64,000 nt of DNA from Myxocyprinus asiaticus (Eukaryota > Chordata > Actinopteri > Cypriniformes > Catostomidae), in contig NC_059372.1 of the NCBI RefSeq assembly GCF_019703515.2, forward strand, positions 10,587,492 to 10,651,491, in the 5' to 3' direction. Positions 1 to 11,700 of the stretch are shown piece by piece. The notes under the pieces were generated by a model. It searched no databases. It saw only the letters and a list, made by a program, of their open reading frames with translations, and was not told the DNA's origin. Positions within the stretch are counted from its first letter, which is position 1; each line of letters opens with the position of its first letter. The position numbers were made by a program, and so were the translations under genes.

Positions 1-778
1 CCATGACATTACTCTAACTGGAATCTGCATGTATATTTAGGAGTGGCTAAGGCAAAAAATGTATGAAAGATTATTACTTTTTCCTCGCTCCATGTTCATA
101 TTTGATGAAATGGACAAGATGAACCCAAAGCTGATCAAAACCATAAAGCCATTTCTGGATTAAAACTCCCATGTGCGTAGATGGAATGTCATTCCACAGT
201 GCAATCTTCATTTTTCTCAGGTGAGGAACACAACTGATGGGCTTGTTTCTCAACCGCAGGTTCAGTCAACATATCTATCAGCAATACATTTTGTAATGGT
301 GACCCTGTGCATGATAAACTTGTTTTTATTTGTAGTAATACAGGTGGACAAGAGATATTAAAATTGACTGAAGAAATACATTTAAACAGCAAGGAAATGG
401 AGTCTCAGATTTTTCTAAATGTCATCAACGCTAAGAAATGTATGTATTAAAAAACTGAAGTATGTCCAGATGTAAATTATATTATAAATTCTTACAACAA
501 ATACCTTTCATTTTGTCAGTTCTACAGGTGGATTTAGGCACTCTAGTCTCATAGATCATCATCTGATTGATCATTTTATACCTTTCCTACCTCTGGAACT
601 GAAGCATGTGCGCCAGTGTGTCCTGGCTGAAATGGCCCACCTGAATATGACTAAAGACAATGATCTGGCTGACAAAGTGGCCAAAGACATGCCTTTCTTT
701 CCTCCAGAGGAGAAAATCTTTGCTGTTAAAGGCTGCAAGTCAGTCAGACAGAAGCTGATGCTGTATGTTGATGATTAG
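1..778 (+). pseudogene. Torsin family AAA+ ATPase, 3' part, broken copy
   Basis: Three exons of a torsin (ER/nuclear-envelope AAA+ ATPase) are visible: about 41-220 (Walker B region, [13 protein letters not shown]), 336-439 and 528-778. The last exon is open and ends in the torsin C-terminus with the sensor-II-like GCKS and a final DD before TAG at 776-778. Phases between exons 336-439 and 528-778 close. The Walker B exon is damaged: a TAA follows FLD near position 160, and the reading frame then shifts, so the downstream SFHSAIFIF peptide lies in another frame. The exon matches the intact torsin at 14592-23342 in sequence and splice positions, so the two are tandem paralogues. Exons 1 and 2 would lie upstream of the window. 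A polyadenylation signal AATAAA is at 919-924. I read it as a recent pseudogene; a sequencing error is a weaker alternative because two lesions are present. Confidence 0.8.
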
Positions 779-1039
779 ATGAAAGACACTTTTACTGTCT
801 CTTTACTGTTACAGATTCTACTGTTGTTTTACGTTCTTTGTTGAACGACAATGAAGTTTGACTTGATATTTCACATTGTTTTAATATTAAAATTACAGCT
901 TGATTGCAAATGACACCCAATAAAAATATTCTGCTCACATGTTTTCTTCAATCATCACTTGTCTCATATTTTATCTCAAGCATGCTCTTCACAGACACTT
1001 GTGTTGGTTAACAAGTACACTAACTTTTGAAAAAAATAA
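779..1039. other. 3' flank of torsin copy
   Basis: Presumed 3' UTR and flank of the broken torsin. AATAAA occurs at 919-924. No other feature seen. Confidence 0.4.
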
Positions 1040-1680
1040 AAACTTTGTTGGGGACAAAATTGTTTGTTTGGTGTAACCATTTGGAGTAAAATTTAGAGAC
1101 TGTCGTGCGTGAAAATCCCAGATCAGCAGTTACAGAAATATTAAAACCAGCCCATCTGGCACCAACAATCATGCCACGGTCCCAATCACTGAGATTTTTT
1201 TCCCTCATTCTGATGGTTGATGTGAAAATTAACTGAAGCTCCTGACCCGTATCTGCATGATTTTATGCACTGCACTGGTGCCACACGATTGGCTGATTAG
1301 ATAATTGCATGGATGATTGTTGGTGCCAGACGGGCTGGTTTGAGTATTTCTGTTACTGCTGATCTCCTGGGATTTTCACACACAACAGTCCATTTACTCA
1401 GAATGGTGCCAAAAACATAAAACATCCAGTGAGCAGCAGTTCTGAGGATGGAAATGCCTTGTTGTTGAGAGAGGTCAATGGAGAATGGCCAGACTGGTTC
1501 GAACTAACAAAGTCTACGGTAACTCAGATAACCACTCTGAACAATTGTAATGAGAAGAATAGCATCTCAGAATGCTATTCTGAGATGCAGGTTGGCATTG
1601 ATTTGGTGGAACGAGGGGGACCTACAGAATATTACGCAAGTGGTTTTAATGTTGTGGCAGATCGGTATATTTTAAACATG
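1040..1680. mobile_element. Head-to-head Tc1-like transposon relic
   Basis: The left part (to about 1310) reads on the minus strand as the N-terminal helix-turn-helix region of a fish Tc1/mariner transposase ([20 protein letters not shown]) with its 5' leader. The right part (about 1311-1680) starts again on the plus strand with the same region (MIVGARRAG...) and continues as a decayed transposase leader up to the 'ggggacctacagaatatt' end. Both halves carry stops and frameshifts. The switch of strand occurs at 'ttgcatg|gatgattgtt'. The same junction recurs at about 43505 and, reversed, at about 51727, so this is an amplified non-autonomous composite rather than a one-off rearrangement. Confidence 0.75.
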
Positions 1681-2447
1681 TAATAATAAGTGTTTTTAAT
1701 GGATTTTCATAGTTTAACACTGAAAGACTCATGGAGAGTCTTGGACAAGGCTAAAACAGTAAAACCAAAGCATTTGAAAAGTAACAAAAATAATAGAAGT
1801 TTCTAAGACAGTTTTAATGTGACCTTAATATATAAAAAACAGATGAACAAACTTGAAATGTCCAAACCCCTGGCACATGAAAATGACTTGCATTGAAGAT
1901 AAACCAATATGTGTTGGGTTTGGTTTGCTCATAGGAAATATTTAATACTTGATAAATTGAGCTTTGATTATTGAATTCTGCCATACACAAACTACAAATG
2001 ATTTTTCTTTGGTTTTCATTTATGAATACTGTAAATGTACCAATAGGAAGGCCTTTTTAGGAGAGAGTTTCTCTATGATTGTCCCCAGAACTGTCCAAAC
2101 TTGTGTTAAACAAACAAGCTCAGGTGTCTTACTTGATTTTTTTTTTTTTTACCATGTTATATGACCTTGAAATGTATGTGAAATAAAACACCTCCCTGAG
2201 GTCTGACAATCATACCCACTGCATTTGTATGTTCTTTAATAGAACACAAGGAAACCTGGTTAGAGAAATCCAAGTTCTTTTCATTACAGGAAGCAAAGGT
2301 GTGCAAAAAAATTTTACAAATGCACCTCAGGGGGAAGTTGTCAACAGAGTATAAATGTAAAATCAAATAAACCTAGATGTTCAGAGATAATGGCACAGGA
2401 CATCTGCAAAATAATTCTTAGCCAGTGTAGGTATTCATTTTATCTAA
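1681..2447. other. AT-rich intergenic DNA
   Basis: No gene or clear repeat recognised. A short T-run is at 2139-2150. Confidence 0.4.
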
Positions 2448-2455
2448 ACCAAGTC
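2448..2455. repeat. hAT target-site duplication, left copy
   Basis: accaagtc, identical to 6456-6463. Confidence 0.88.
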
Positions 2456-3089
2456 CAGGGGTGGAAAGAGTACTGAAAAATAATACTCAAGTAAAAGTAC
2501 TGTTACATCTTAAAAAATATAGTATGAATAGAGTACCTGTCCTAAAATCTACTCAAGTAAGACTAAAAGAGTAGCTCATTTAAAAGTACTCATGAGTAGT
2601 GAGTATTGAGTACTGAGTTGCAAAATCTATGCCCCTTTATAATAAAAACACTGTGCTTCAATTTAAAAATGAGGCACACATGCCGTAATTTACATTCCCT
2701 TTTATGGCTGTTTGCCAGAAAGAATAAAAAATATAGGTATTTTATAGGTGTTTGTGATTGACAACTTTTAAAATACATCACTTATCTATGATACTGTAAC
2801 CACTACATGAATCTGATTTTTAAAAATAAATAAAAGGGCGACATGATTAAAGAAATGAAAAGAGGAAAAAGTTATTTTCAATATCATAATGTATGAAACA
2901 ATTACATTAAAATTAGTTTATGTGTAGGGTCTAAATTTCCCTTAACGCCAACAGAGAGAGTTATTGTTGCGCATAAAACATGTTCAAAACAATGCAAGGA
3001 ATGCAAAAAACCCACTAAAAAAGCAGGGTCACTTGGCGCGTCATGTCCCGCACAATAGAGGGGGTATAGCAGATGGTACAGGGGCCACA

Positions 3090-3808
3090 TCGGGCTTCAA
3101 AGGAATAATTCACACAAAAATGAAAATTCTCTCGTCATTAACTCACGCTTATGCCATCCCGGATGTGTATGATTTTCTTCAGCAGAGCACAAAGATTTTT
3201 AGAAGAAGGTATCAGCTCTTTTGTTCCATACAATGCAAGTGAATGGGTGCCAAAATTTTGAAGCTCCAAAAATCACATAAATCAGCATAAAAGTAGCCTA
3301 ATCCATGTGACTCCAGTGGTTAAATCCATGTGTTCAGAAGAGATATGATAGGTTGGGTGAGAAACAGATCAATATTTAAATAAATTTGTATTATAAATTC
3401 TCCTCCCTGCTCAGTCAATCTCCACTTTAACTTTCACTTTCTTCTTCTTTTGTTTTTGGTGATTCACTTTCTTCATGCATATCGCCATCTACTGGGCAGG
3501 GTGAAGAATTTCTAGCAAAAATGGACTTAACTATTGATCATTTTCTCACCCACACCTATCATATAACTTCTGAAGACATGGATTTAACCACTGGAATCAT
3601 CTGGATTACTTTTATGCTGCATTTATGTGCTTTTTGGAGCGTCAACATTTTGGCATCCATTCACTTGTATTGTGAGGACCTACAGAGATGAAATATTCTT
3701 CTGAAAATCTTCATTTGTGTTCTGAAGAAAGAAAGTCATAGACAGATGGCATGAGGGTGAGTAAATGATGAGAGAATTTTCATTTTTGAGTGAACTATTT
3801 CTTTAAGT
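3090..3808. mobile_element. MITE with 'ttcacccaaaaatga' inverted ends
   Basis: Left end resembles 'aataattcacacaaaaatga', right end 'tttttgagtgaactattt', an inverted pair. The internal sequence (accounts of 'cagcagagcacaaagatt', 'gaatgggtgccaaaat', 'gagaaacagatcaatatt') recurs at 31690-32462 and 54390-55168. No coding capacity. It sits inside the hAT element, so it inserted later. Confidence 0.75.
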
Positions 3809-4529
3809 AGCACATGGGGGGCCACATTGTCTTCCTTTTGAGATACAATGTTCTACATTGATTTAGTTCTTGTAAATAGTTGTGTTCTCATTCTAATGCA
3901 TGATGCACAATTTTCTGAAGTTTGTGACTGGTGGAATGTTCTGCCTGAAGTATTGTTCTACAAAGGTTGATACTTTTCTATCAGGCATTAGAAAAAACAT
4001 GATAAAGGCTAAATATAATTATAAATTACTTTATCATCTCTACTTTCCTTGTAATTTATTATACAAATTAACACTCTCTCTACATCAGGGGTCGGTATTA
4101 TGAAAAAAAAAACTAACAATATTATTAAACAATATCACTGTTTTATTCTATTACATTAAAACTCTTAAAGCTACTCAAGTTATTCAGCCAAAAGTAGTGA
4201 GTGGTTTTCTCATTTCCTTGTTATTGTTGTTTGATTAATAGCCTTTATATGACATAGCCTACTAGACAGTGCTCAATTCGGTTACATGTACACTTCAAGT
4301 CCAACATTTTGATGCAAACCAGTGATTGTCTTGCTATCGCGATCGATGTAATGAACAGCCCTGGTCTTGATGTAGAACGTAGGCTAAGTATAGAAAATTA
4401 CTCAAAAGTTTATCATCGATATCGATCTCTCTCTTTTTTTTTTCCAGATAAACATCAAGATTGTTTTATCGCCCAGCCCTATTGATAACATTGCCTTAAT
4501 CTCTCACATCAACCCAGTAATATCAGTGG

Positions 4530-5940
4530 TACAGTTGCAATCGAAATTATTCAACCCTCCAAAGACAGTAAGGATTTACAAAGGTAAGGTTTTCTGATGA
4601 CCCAGAATTGTTTAACTTTACAAATATATCAGTTGAGTGACACATTCAAAGTCATAGTGTGAATATATAACCTAATATTTGTAAATAGCAGGATTTTTTA
4701 AAAATACAGCCATGTCATAATTATTCAACCCCTATTGCATGTAGCTGTTTCTTAAATATGTAAGGCTACACAAGTAATTGTTTTAAAACAAAATTAAGTC
4801 ATCAATCTGCAATGGCACTTATTTAAGTTTTCAAATTTAAGTTTAGTGTTGTTTGCAAAAATGTATTTCTATGTAAAAAAATGCAATTAAAAATAAGCTG
4901 TCTCAAAAGCTAATAGAGGAGATTATTTCATTACACAAGAAAGGTCATGGCTAAAAGTACATTTCCAAGGTACTTCAATTTCAAATAGACCAAGTTGGCA
5001 GCACCATTCATCATTTTTTAAATATGGTACAACAGCAACCTTCTTGGGGTGTGGAAGAAAGCAAAACTTCACCAAGGGAAATGTTGACTTGAATATTCAA
5101 GAAGTAATAATAAAGACCTGTGGAGTCCTGGAAGAAGATTTTATAGACGTATGACACTAAACTGAAAATGAGTTTTAGACCCATGGGTCAGCAGTACGTC
5201 TGGAGTAAGATGACAAGGTGATGACAAGAACAACACCATCCCCACAGTCAAGCATGGAGGTGGGTCAGTCCTGTTATGGGGGTGTTCTGTGGCTGCAGGA
5301 AAGGGCTATCCTGACTATGTGACTGACACCATGGATTCTTTCAGGTATCAGGCCATTTTGGCATAAAAAATTTGATGCCTTCAGTGTGTAAATTGAAGCT
5401 TGGTGATCACTGGACTTTCCAGCAAGACAATAACACCAAGGATACATCCAAGTTGTCCAAAATCTGGTTCAGGGATAGGTCATGGAATGTCCCTGAATGG
5501 CCCTTTCAGTCCATCATTAATATCCCTTTGCAAACCTTTGTTGGGATTTCAAGGAAGCAGTGGCAGCACAGAAACCAAAGAATGTCAATGAGCTGGAACC
5601 TTTTGCTCATGAGAAATGTGTAAACATTCTAATAGAGAGGTGTCTGAAGCCTGAGAACACTTACCTGAAACATTTATTTGCTGTTATTAAGGATAAAGGA
5701 TGCTCCACAAATTATTGACTTTGGGGGTTGAATATTTTTGACATGACATTTGTGGAGAGAATTAGTTATATTTTATTTTAAAATTTGGGTAAACTGAACT
5801 CTTTGTTCTCAAAATCACTCAAATGTGTATTAAAAACTTACTTTGACTGTTTCCTGAGGTTTTAGTTGATGTGTTTTAATTCACATCACCAGAATGTATT
5901 GCTGGTCAGGGGGGGTTGAATAATTTTGACTGCAACTGTA
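4530..5940 (+). mobile_element. Tc1/mariner element nested in hAT
   Basis: Terminal inverted repeats begin TACAGTTGCAATCGAAATTA and end, in reverse complement, TACAGTTGCAGTCAAAATTA, with TA at both outer edges as expected for Tc1 insertion. Between them is a decayed transposase on the plus strand: the motif HGGGSVLLWG near 5253-5285 and the catalytic-region peptide WTFQQDNNTKDTSK near 5411-5452 are in different states of decay, with stops between them (for example after QAILA). About 1.41 kb, close to the 1.2-1.6 kb usual for fish Tc1 elements. Not functional as it stands. Confidence 0.85.
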
Positions 5941-6455
5941 GATAACTAATTTACAGGCTACATTATAGACACAGAATCTAGTAAGCAGAAATATGAAATT
6001 TACTTCGCTATGTTTCTTCAAATTAGAGGCAGGATTAATGCTGATATCTGGCTTGAGCAAGTTAAACTCACATGACACGATCAAGCAATTGGCCTTTTTC
6101 ACTACGAAAATCCCTTTCAGGTGCGGCCGTGATGTTCAGGTTTTGAACTGTGCTTGAGGCATCCTGCACATCCATAAAAGATGGCGCCAGATCTACAGCT
6201 GCCGTTCAATTGTGTGATTTGATTTGACGGGAGTCACGAGACTCTCCCTAGCCAATCATGTTGATAGATAAAAATCAGGACAGGGAAGTAGCGAACACAG
6301 TCGGTGGGAAAATAGCGCAGAAAAAAAAGTTACAGCACTTAAAATGTACTCAAGTAAAAGTATTACATTTTTAAACTACTTAAAGTACAATTCCTGGGAA
6401 CAACTACTTAATTACAGTAATGTGAGTATTTGTAATTCGTTACTTTACACCCCTG

Positions 6456-6463
6456 ACCAAGTC
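6456..6463. repeat. hAT target-site duplication, right copy
   Basis: accaagtc, identical to 2448-2455. Confidence 0.88.
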
Positions 6464-7600
6464 TATCTAGAAAGTTATCTAGAAATCAATATCTATAAAT
6501 GATCAAGTTTATCTAGAAAGGACTCATTGTAAATGAGACAATTTGTGTGTATATTCATAAACCCCTGCAGACAGAGACACGCCCTCTGGTGGTTCACGCT
6601 GAGCAGCGCAGCAATATGAAATAATTTATCATTACAATTCAACTCGCAAAGTTTGTCAAAATGATCGCTTGCCATATTGGCTATAGATGCAGTACACTTG
6701 AAACACGTCACAGAACAAAGCAATAATTAGCGATCTATTTGAATCATCATGGCAAAAGGAGCGGCGGATGTTTGATTCTCCAATATACAGCCTATCCATG
6801 ATTTGAAATTAAGCATCCATAACAGAAAGGATGAAAGGAGACCGTTCATCAACATGCACATGCCAAGGCCAGTTATGGTCTTATGGTGACCAGATGTCCC
6901 CGTTTTCCGGGGACAGTCACAGTTTTTGACGGTCTGTCCCTGACTGGAGCTGTCCCCGGAAATGTCCCCGTTTGTACTGAGCGAGTATTCAAAACAGTCT
7001 GCTAAGTGAACATACAAGTACATGGCAAGAAAGCCCCTATTGAAGCCTACCGGCAACAAGGTTAATTGTGTGCTGTTTATTTTGACCAGCAGAGGGGGCT
7101 GGTCGCTATAGCAGCTTTAAGTCATTCGTTTTCCCTTTACTGATTACTTGTTCGTGCCAGTTTTTCCATTAAGAACTGGACCAGGCAGCAAGCGCAATTG
7201 AAAAGAATCATCATCATCAGCTTCGAGGTGAGGCACATACTAGTTATGTTACAAAGAAGTTATATTGTTATGTATTATATAGAATTAATGCATTTAAAAT
7301 AGGAATAAAACATTAACACTGCAAATAATTCTGCACTTGCCAAGACATGTTAGATGGATTATCTTGTTTTAAATGTTATTTTCTTGTTTTTAATCTTTGC
7401 ATTTATGGTATAATCTTAAACTGATCATGGACATGTCTTTTTTTTGTCTCAACTAGTTTGGGAATCTTAAAATTGAGTGAATAAATGTTAAAATAGGTTA
7501 TTTTAGTTCTAGCTCTAGCTGTCACCAAAATAAAACTTGTTTTTAGATTCAGTAACAACCTCAAGTTACTTGATTAAAGAATAACACATAAAGCATCTGT
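6464..7600. other. Intergenic DNA with a possible transposon edge
   Basis: No gene supported. The stretch at about 6885-6985 has repeated 'tgtccccg' motifs in both orientations ('tggtgaccagatgtccccgt'), which looks like the edge of a hAT-like repeat, but I see no partner end. Confidence 0.3.
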
Positions 7601-7611
7601 TTAATATATAA

Positions 7612-7617
7612 TTTATT
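7612..7617 (-). promoter_or_regulatory. Polyadenylation signal
   Basis: tttatt on the plus strand, AATAAA on the minus strand, about 72 bases past the stop of the minus-strand exon at 7689. Confidence 0.5.
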
Positions 7618-7688
7618 AAATAGAATGCTTCTACAAACATGTACAAACAGCATGGAAGATAAACCTCTGGCCACAACTCATGATACAA

Positions 7689-8273
7689 TTACACATCCTC
7701 ACGCCCATTTCTATAGGCAATAATATCACAAAGACTATATTTTATTGGCACAAACACACTTTCATTGAAACTTATAGAAAAATATGAAGTGTAATCAATG
7801 AGCTCATGTACTAATTCTGTAGCCTGGGCAAGAGTGGGCACTGCCACTTCATATGCCAACAAGTCTTGATTCAAATTTAAAGTTTCATAACTCTGGTACT
7901 CAAAAGCAACAAAAGAGGAATCAATCACAAAGATATCCTTTATCAGTCCAAACACTGGGAAAGTGTCAACCACATCTGTGATAATCATAGACTTCCCACT
8001 GATGTACTTATTGCCATTGAGGACATACCATTTCACAGAGACAACAGATTGTATGACCTCTATGACTTTTCTCTTAACATATTCAGGATTTTTGACAGCT
8101 GAGACAGGCCCTGATTCTCGTTCATTTGCAAAAATTGGATGCTCAATGCCTATTTCATTCTGACAACATTCAAGAAACTGATTGTGATTTTGCGAGTTCA
8201 AAACATTTTTTAAATTTAAATTAGAAGCCCACTGTTTAAAATAACTGTGCTTTGCCTCAAATTGCATGCACAT
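7689..8273 (-). CDS. Uncharacterised fish protein, C-terminal exon
   Basis: Open for 194 codons from ATG at 8273 to the stop at 7689; the frame stays open upstream to about 8340 (KKYQTYYDLKIRS), so the Met is probably internal to a larger exon. The peptide MQFEAKHSYFKQWA is the part I recognise: multicopy uncharacterised fish proteins carry a similar (M)RFEAKHxxFK motif, in a family that behaves like a transposon-derived or multiplied gene. No transmembrane segment, no nuclease motif seen. No upstream exon is apparent; its 5' part would have to overlap the promoter of the oppositely oriented SAM-like gene starting at 8712, so this may be a truncated copy. A minus-strand AATAAA lies 72 bases after the stop. 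I cannot assign a molecular function. Confidence 0.55.
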   Translation of the reverse strand: MCMQFEAKHSYFKQWASNLNLKNVLNSQNHNQFLECCQNEIGIEHPIFANERESGPVSAVKNPEYVKRKVIEVIQSVVSVKWYVLNGNKYISGKSMIITDVVDTFPVFGLIKDIFVIDSSFVAFEYQSYETLNLNQDLLAYEVAVPTLAQATELVHELIDYTSYFSISFNESVFVPIKYSLCDIIAYRNGREDV

Positions 8274-8406
8274 ACTCCTTATTTTTAGATCATAATATGT
8301 TTGATATTTTTTATTAACCAGAATATATTTTTGTTTTATATTTTCATTTTGAATTACAGTATTTTCTGCACGTGCGCAACGTCAGTTCATGTCCGTCACA
8401 TCTCGA

Positions 8407-8414
8407 TGACGTCA
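8407..8414. promoter_or_regulatory. CRE-type palindrome TGACGTCA
   Basis: Perfect CREB/ATF consensus site in a CpG-containing stretch (8365-8480), about 300 bases upstream of the first ATG of the SAM-like gene and between it and the minus-strand exon. A plausible promoter element; transcription was not tested. Confidence 0.45.
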
Positions 8415-8711
8415 GTATCTTACGTTGAAGCGATTTCGCGTTCTGATAACGGAGGCACGTATCTTTGATGCGAGCTGAGCGGACAACAGTTCAAGGTATG
8501 TAACTTTAGCCTACATAGATTTATTATATTTGCAAAAAATCATGTTTTCAGGATCATAGTGTTGTTAAGATATATAACGGCATTTCACATGTCCTCCACG
8601 GGGGCTGCTGGCTAGCAAGCTTGCTAACGTTAGCCAATGTCAGCTTTTGCTAGCTAGCTATCTCACAAACTCACTCTGTGGCTGTGGGCGAACGGGAACT
8701 GTTAAGTCGGC

Positions 8712-11700
8712 ATGGACGATTCTGACGACACCATACTGTCGGTGTTCGAGGGTAAGTCGTGTTTTTCCATTCATATTTGCTGATTAGCTTAGCAATGCTA
8801 GCGTCTGTATCTGTATATTTGATCACGGGATCGTTAATGTTGCACACTGTTAGCTGGATAATGCCTGTCTGCAAAAAAGGCCATGCTTAAGCGTCGTGGA
8901 TAACAACTAAGTTACAGTGAGAGAAAATAAGTAAGTAAAATGATATCAGCTCCCAACTGTTAGTTTATTTTGAAAAAATGTACCTGATGTATAAATTTTA
9001 CTTTTCCATTTATACACTACATGCTTCAAATCAATGTGTGTCAGTTTTAAGTGGAATTTCAGAATAAAAAAACAACTAGTTCCTTATATATGGTTTATTA
9101 CGATGAAATATAACTGTCCAAAGTAAAAAAATGAAAAAAGAAAAAAAAGTGTAATTTTCAGAAAAATAATTATTGCTGCAATTAATGCTTGTGATTTCCC
9201 CAGATGTATTTTTTTTTTTTTTTTAACTGAATCAGTTAAGGTTAATATTAATCTCTGTCTGTGGATCTACTAAAAGATATTGTTGTTGAACACACTATGA
9301 TTTGAATTAATTAATAGATTTGTCTTGCTAGGTATTAATTATGTACAGATTTGGTGCATGTAATGCACCAGTTTATGTACTTCGAGCAATATATATTTTA
9401 TGGGGCTGTCAGAAGCAGCAACTTGAGTGATAATTTTGTAGATAGTGTGGTCAATTTTGCCTTAGCCAGTTATTTTTTTTTTAGACATCCTTCTAAAAGG
9501 GCTTAGGTTCAATTTCTCTTTCAAGTAAGAATCATTTGGCAAGCACTAATTTTGAAAATGCATATTGCAGTACGTTCATTTCATGCAGATTAGTAATTAC
9601 AATAAAAATAATAATTTGAGGGTTGCAAACATTCTGTCTTGGGCTATATTGTGTTGGAATTCAGAGAGACAAAATAAAACCAACAAAAAAATGGCAACAG
9701 TGTGATTGAGAGCTGGAATGTGTCCCATCTATAAACATATATTTGTCTTATCAATTTACAGCTGCCAGTATTGATGAGGAGGCTTTGAAAAGCCTTAGCC
9801 GTGATGACCTGAAGGATCTTTTTCCTGGCCCTGAAAATGTTCTCAGGAGAAAGAAGCTTTGGGATTTCATCAGTCAAACGGTAAATACACATTGGAATAA
9901 CTAATGGGATTATTACTGTCAAATTGTCTCATATTATTAATGCTCTTAATTGTCTTTTATTTTTTTTATCCCCCACAATTTTAATAGTGTGAAAATACTA
10001 CTGACCAAGATGCCAACACTTAGTGGAAGTGGGATTATACCCTCAACTAGTGCCGTGCCACCATGGCAGCCTCGAGCCTCCACCCCCATATCCCAAACTG
10101 CTGACGAAACAGTGAAAATGCCAGACCCACCAGAGTATGTGGTGTACACAGATTCAGAGTTAGAGATGGTGCGCAGCCAGTACTTTTCATTGCTCCGCAA
10201 TGGAAAGGGAAAGTATTGCCAGATGTCGAAGGAGCTATGTTGCAGACTTATAAGAAACACAATCACCAGCATGGTTGCGATCCTGCATGCTAGTCCCATG
10301 GGGAAAGAAGTAAAATACCCCTCCAAACTCGAAATGAGAGTAATGTCACAGAAGATTGTTGACTATACCCTGTGTTACGAGATGCTGGCACAGATATGCC
10401 TTATGTAAGTAATGTTTTTTTTCCTTTTAATTACCTAAACTGTGGGTGGGACAGCAACAAGAAAAACAACTTATCAAATATAATTTCACCACAGCTGACC
10501 ATCTACACCAAAATGTACAAGCGACTCCAAAATATGAGGTCCCGAAGGAAGAGGCAGGGCTCCATGCCACAATGAGGGGCGGCAAAGAAGACTCTCTTTT
10601 GCTCAAACAACACAGACAATGAGACAGATGGTGACAGAAGTGGCGACACAAGCGGTTCAAGTGATTACAACATAATTCTTGAGAGCATTGATGAGCTCAG
10701 CGAGGACAGTTTCAGTGCAGGTGTGTGCTTAAAGTGGGAAAAAATGTGTGCTGTCATAGTTCTGGTTTCTGTACATCTAAAAAGTTTAAACCTGTACTGA
10801 GACTACAATTGCCTCCATCTCATGCGCCAGAATACATTGTAAGGCACGCAAAATGTTGGATATTGGCCTGTGTTTTCCTGTTATTTTGCTTATACTTGTT
10901 TACAGATTATTCTATTATTTTCCCCAGGAAAAGCGTCTCCACCGCCGCTACCGTGTGCCAAGGAAGCCACACAATAGCACCCTGGCCTCACCGCTGCCAT
11001 CTGACTCAGCCTCAGACCCCTTGCCCAAGACTTTGACCACTCCACTAACTGCACCTGCAGAGGACGTTGTTGGTAAGCCCACCATCACCCTTTGCTACCT
11101 CTCAGCCTGTTATCTATGATGGTGGCTGTCAGAGTGGCAAGCCAGAAGTCCTTTATCACAATATATATTAAGTAAAACATTTAGCTGACAAGTGTTTACA
11201 TTGAAACGTCTTTCCCTGACTGTCTTGTTCTAGCCGACCAGGACAGTCTGAAGATGCAGGCGAGGCACTACAAAACATTGAGCAACATGTACAAGAAGCC
11301 CAACGCAAAACCCAACCAAGGCGATGTTGCCCAACTTTTGGACCTTGAGTTCGAGGCCAGGCGAGCTTTCATTGATGCAGATGTTACAAAGGAAGAAGAC
11401 CGATCCACGAAAATCTTTGAGGCATATCCATGCTTCAAAGACACTCGAAATGTAAGATTCTTAACTTCCCTTCTTGGTACTCTGTGCTTCTGTCTGTTCA
11501 GCCTGCTCAGTAGTTGTAATAACTGAGCACAATTTTGTCCTAGGCAATGGATGAGCTACGTCGCATACTTGGTGGCACCAACCGCAAATACACAGAGGAA
11601 ATGAAGGGAAGGTGGGCAGACTTTTGTGCTAAGGTGCAGTTCTGTGGTGTGTGGAAGAAGGCCCTGAAACCCCCTTTCCCCTTGGATCTGCGTGGAGGTA

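Larger units (their letters stand above)
2456..6455. mobile_element. 4.0 kb hAT-type DNA transposon, non-autonomous
   Basis: The element starts CAGGGGTGGAAAG and ends CTTTACACCCCTG, imperfect terminal inverted repeats of the CAG...CTG hAT type. It is flanked by a perfect 8-bp direct repeat, accaagtc (2448-2455 and 6456-6463), the target-site duplication length of hAT transposases. The subterminal sequence is rich in 'actcaagtaaaagta' motifs on both sides. No hAT transposase ORF (RNase H-like or BED finger) is seen, so the copy depends on others. It carries two younger passengers: a MITE (about 3090-3808) and a Tc1 element (4530-5940). The perfect duplication implies a single insertion event. 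Confidence 0.88.

Noticed and set aside
6727..7059. 110-codon minus-strand frame
   Set aside because: It spans a repeat with 'tgtccccg' words; no domain, no splice context.
9946..10326. Minus-strand frame opposite SAM-like exon 3
   Set aside because: Hydrophobic shadow of the plus-strand exon, which has flanking splice sites and family similarity.
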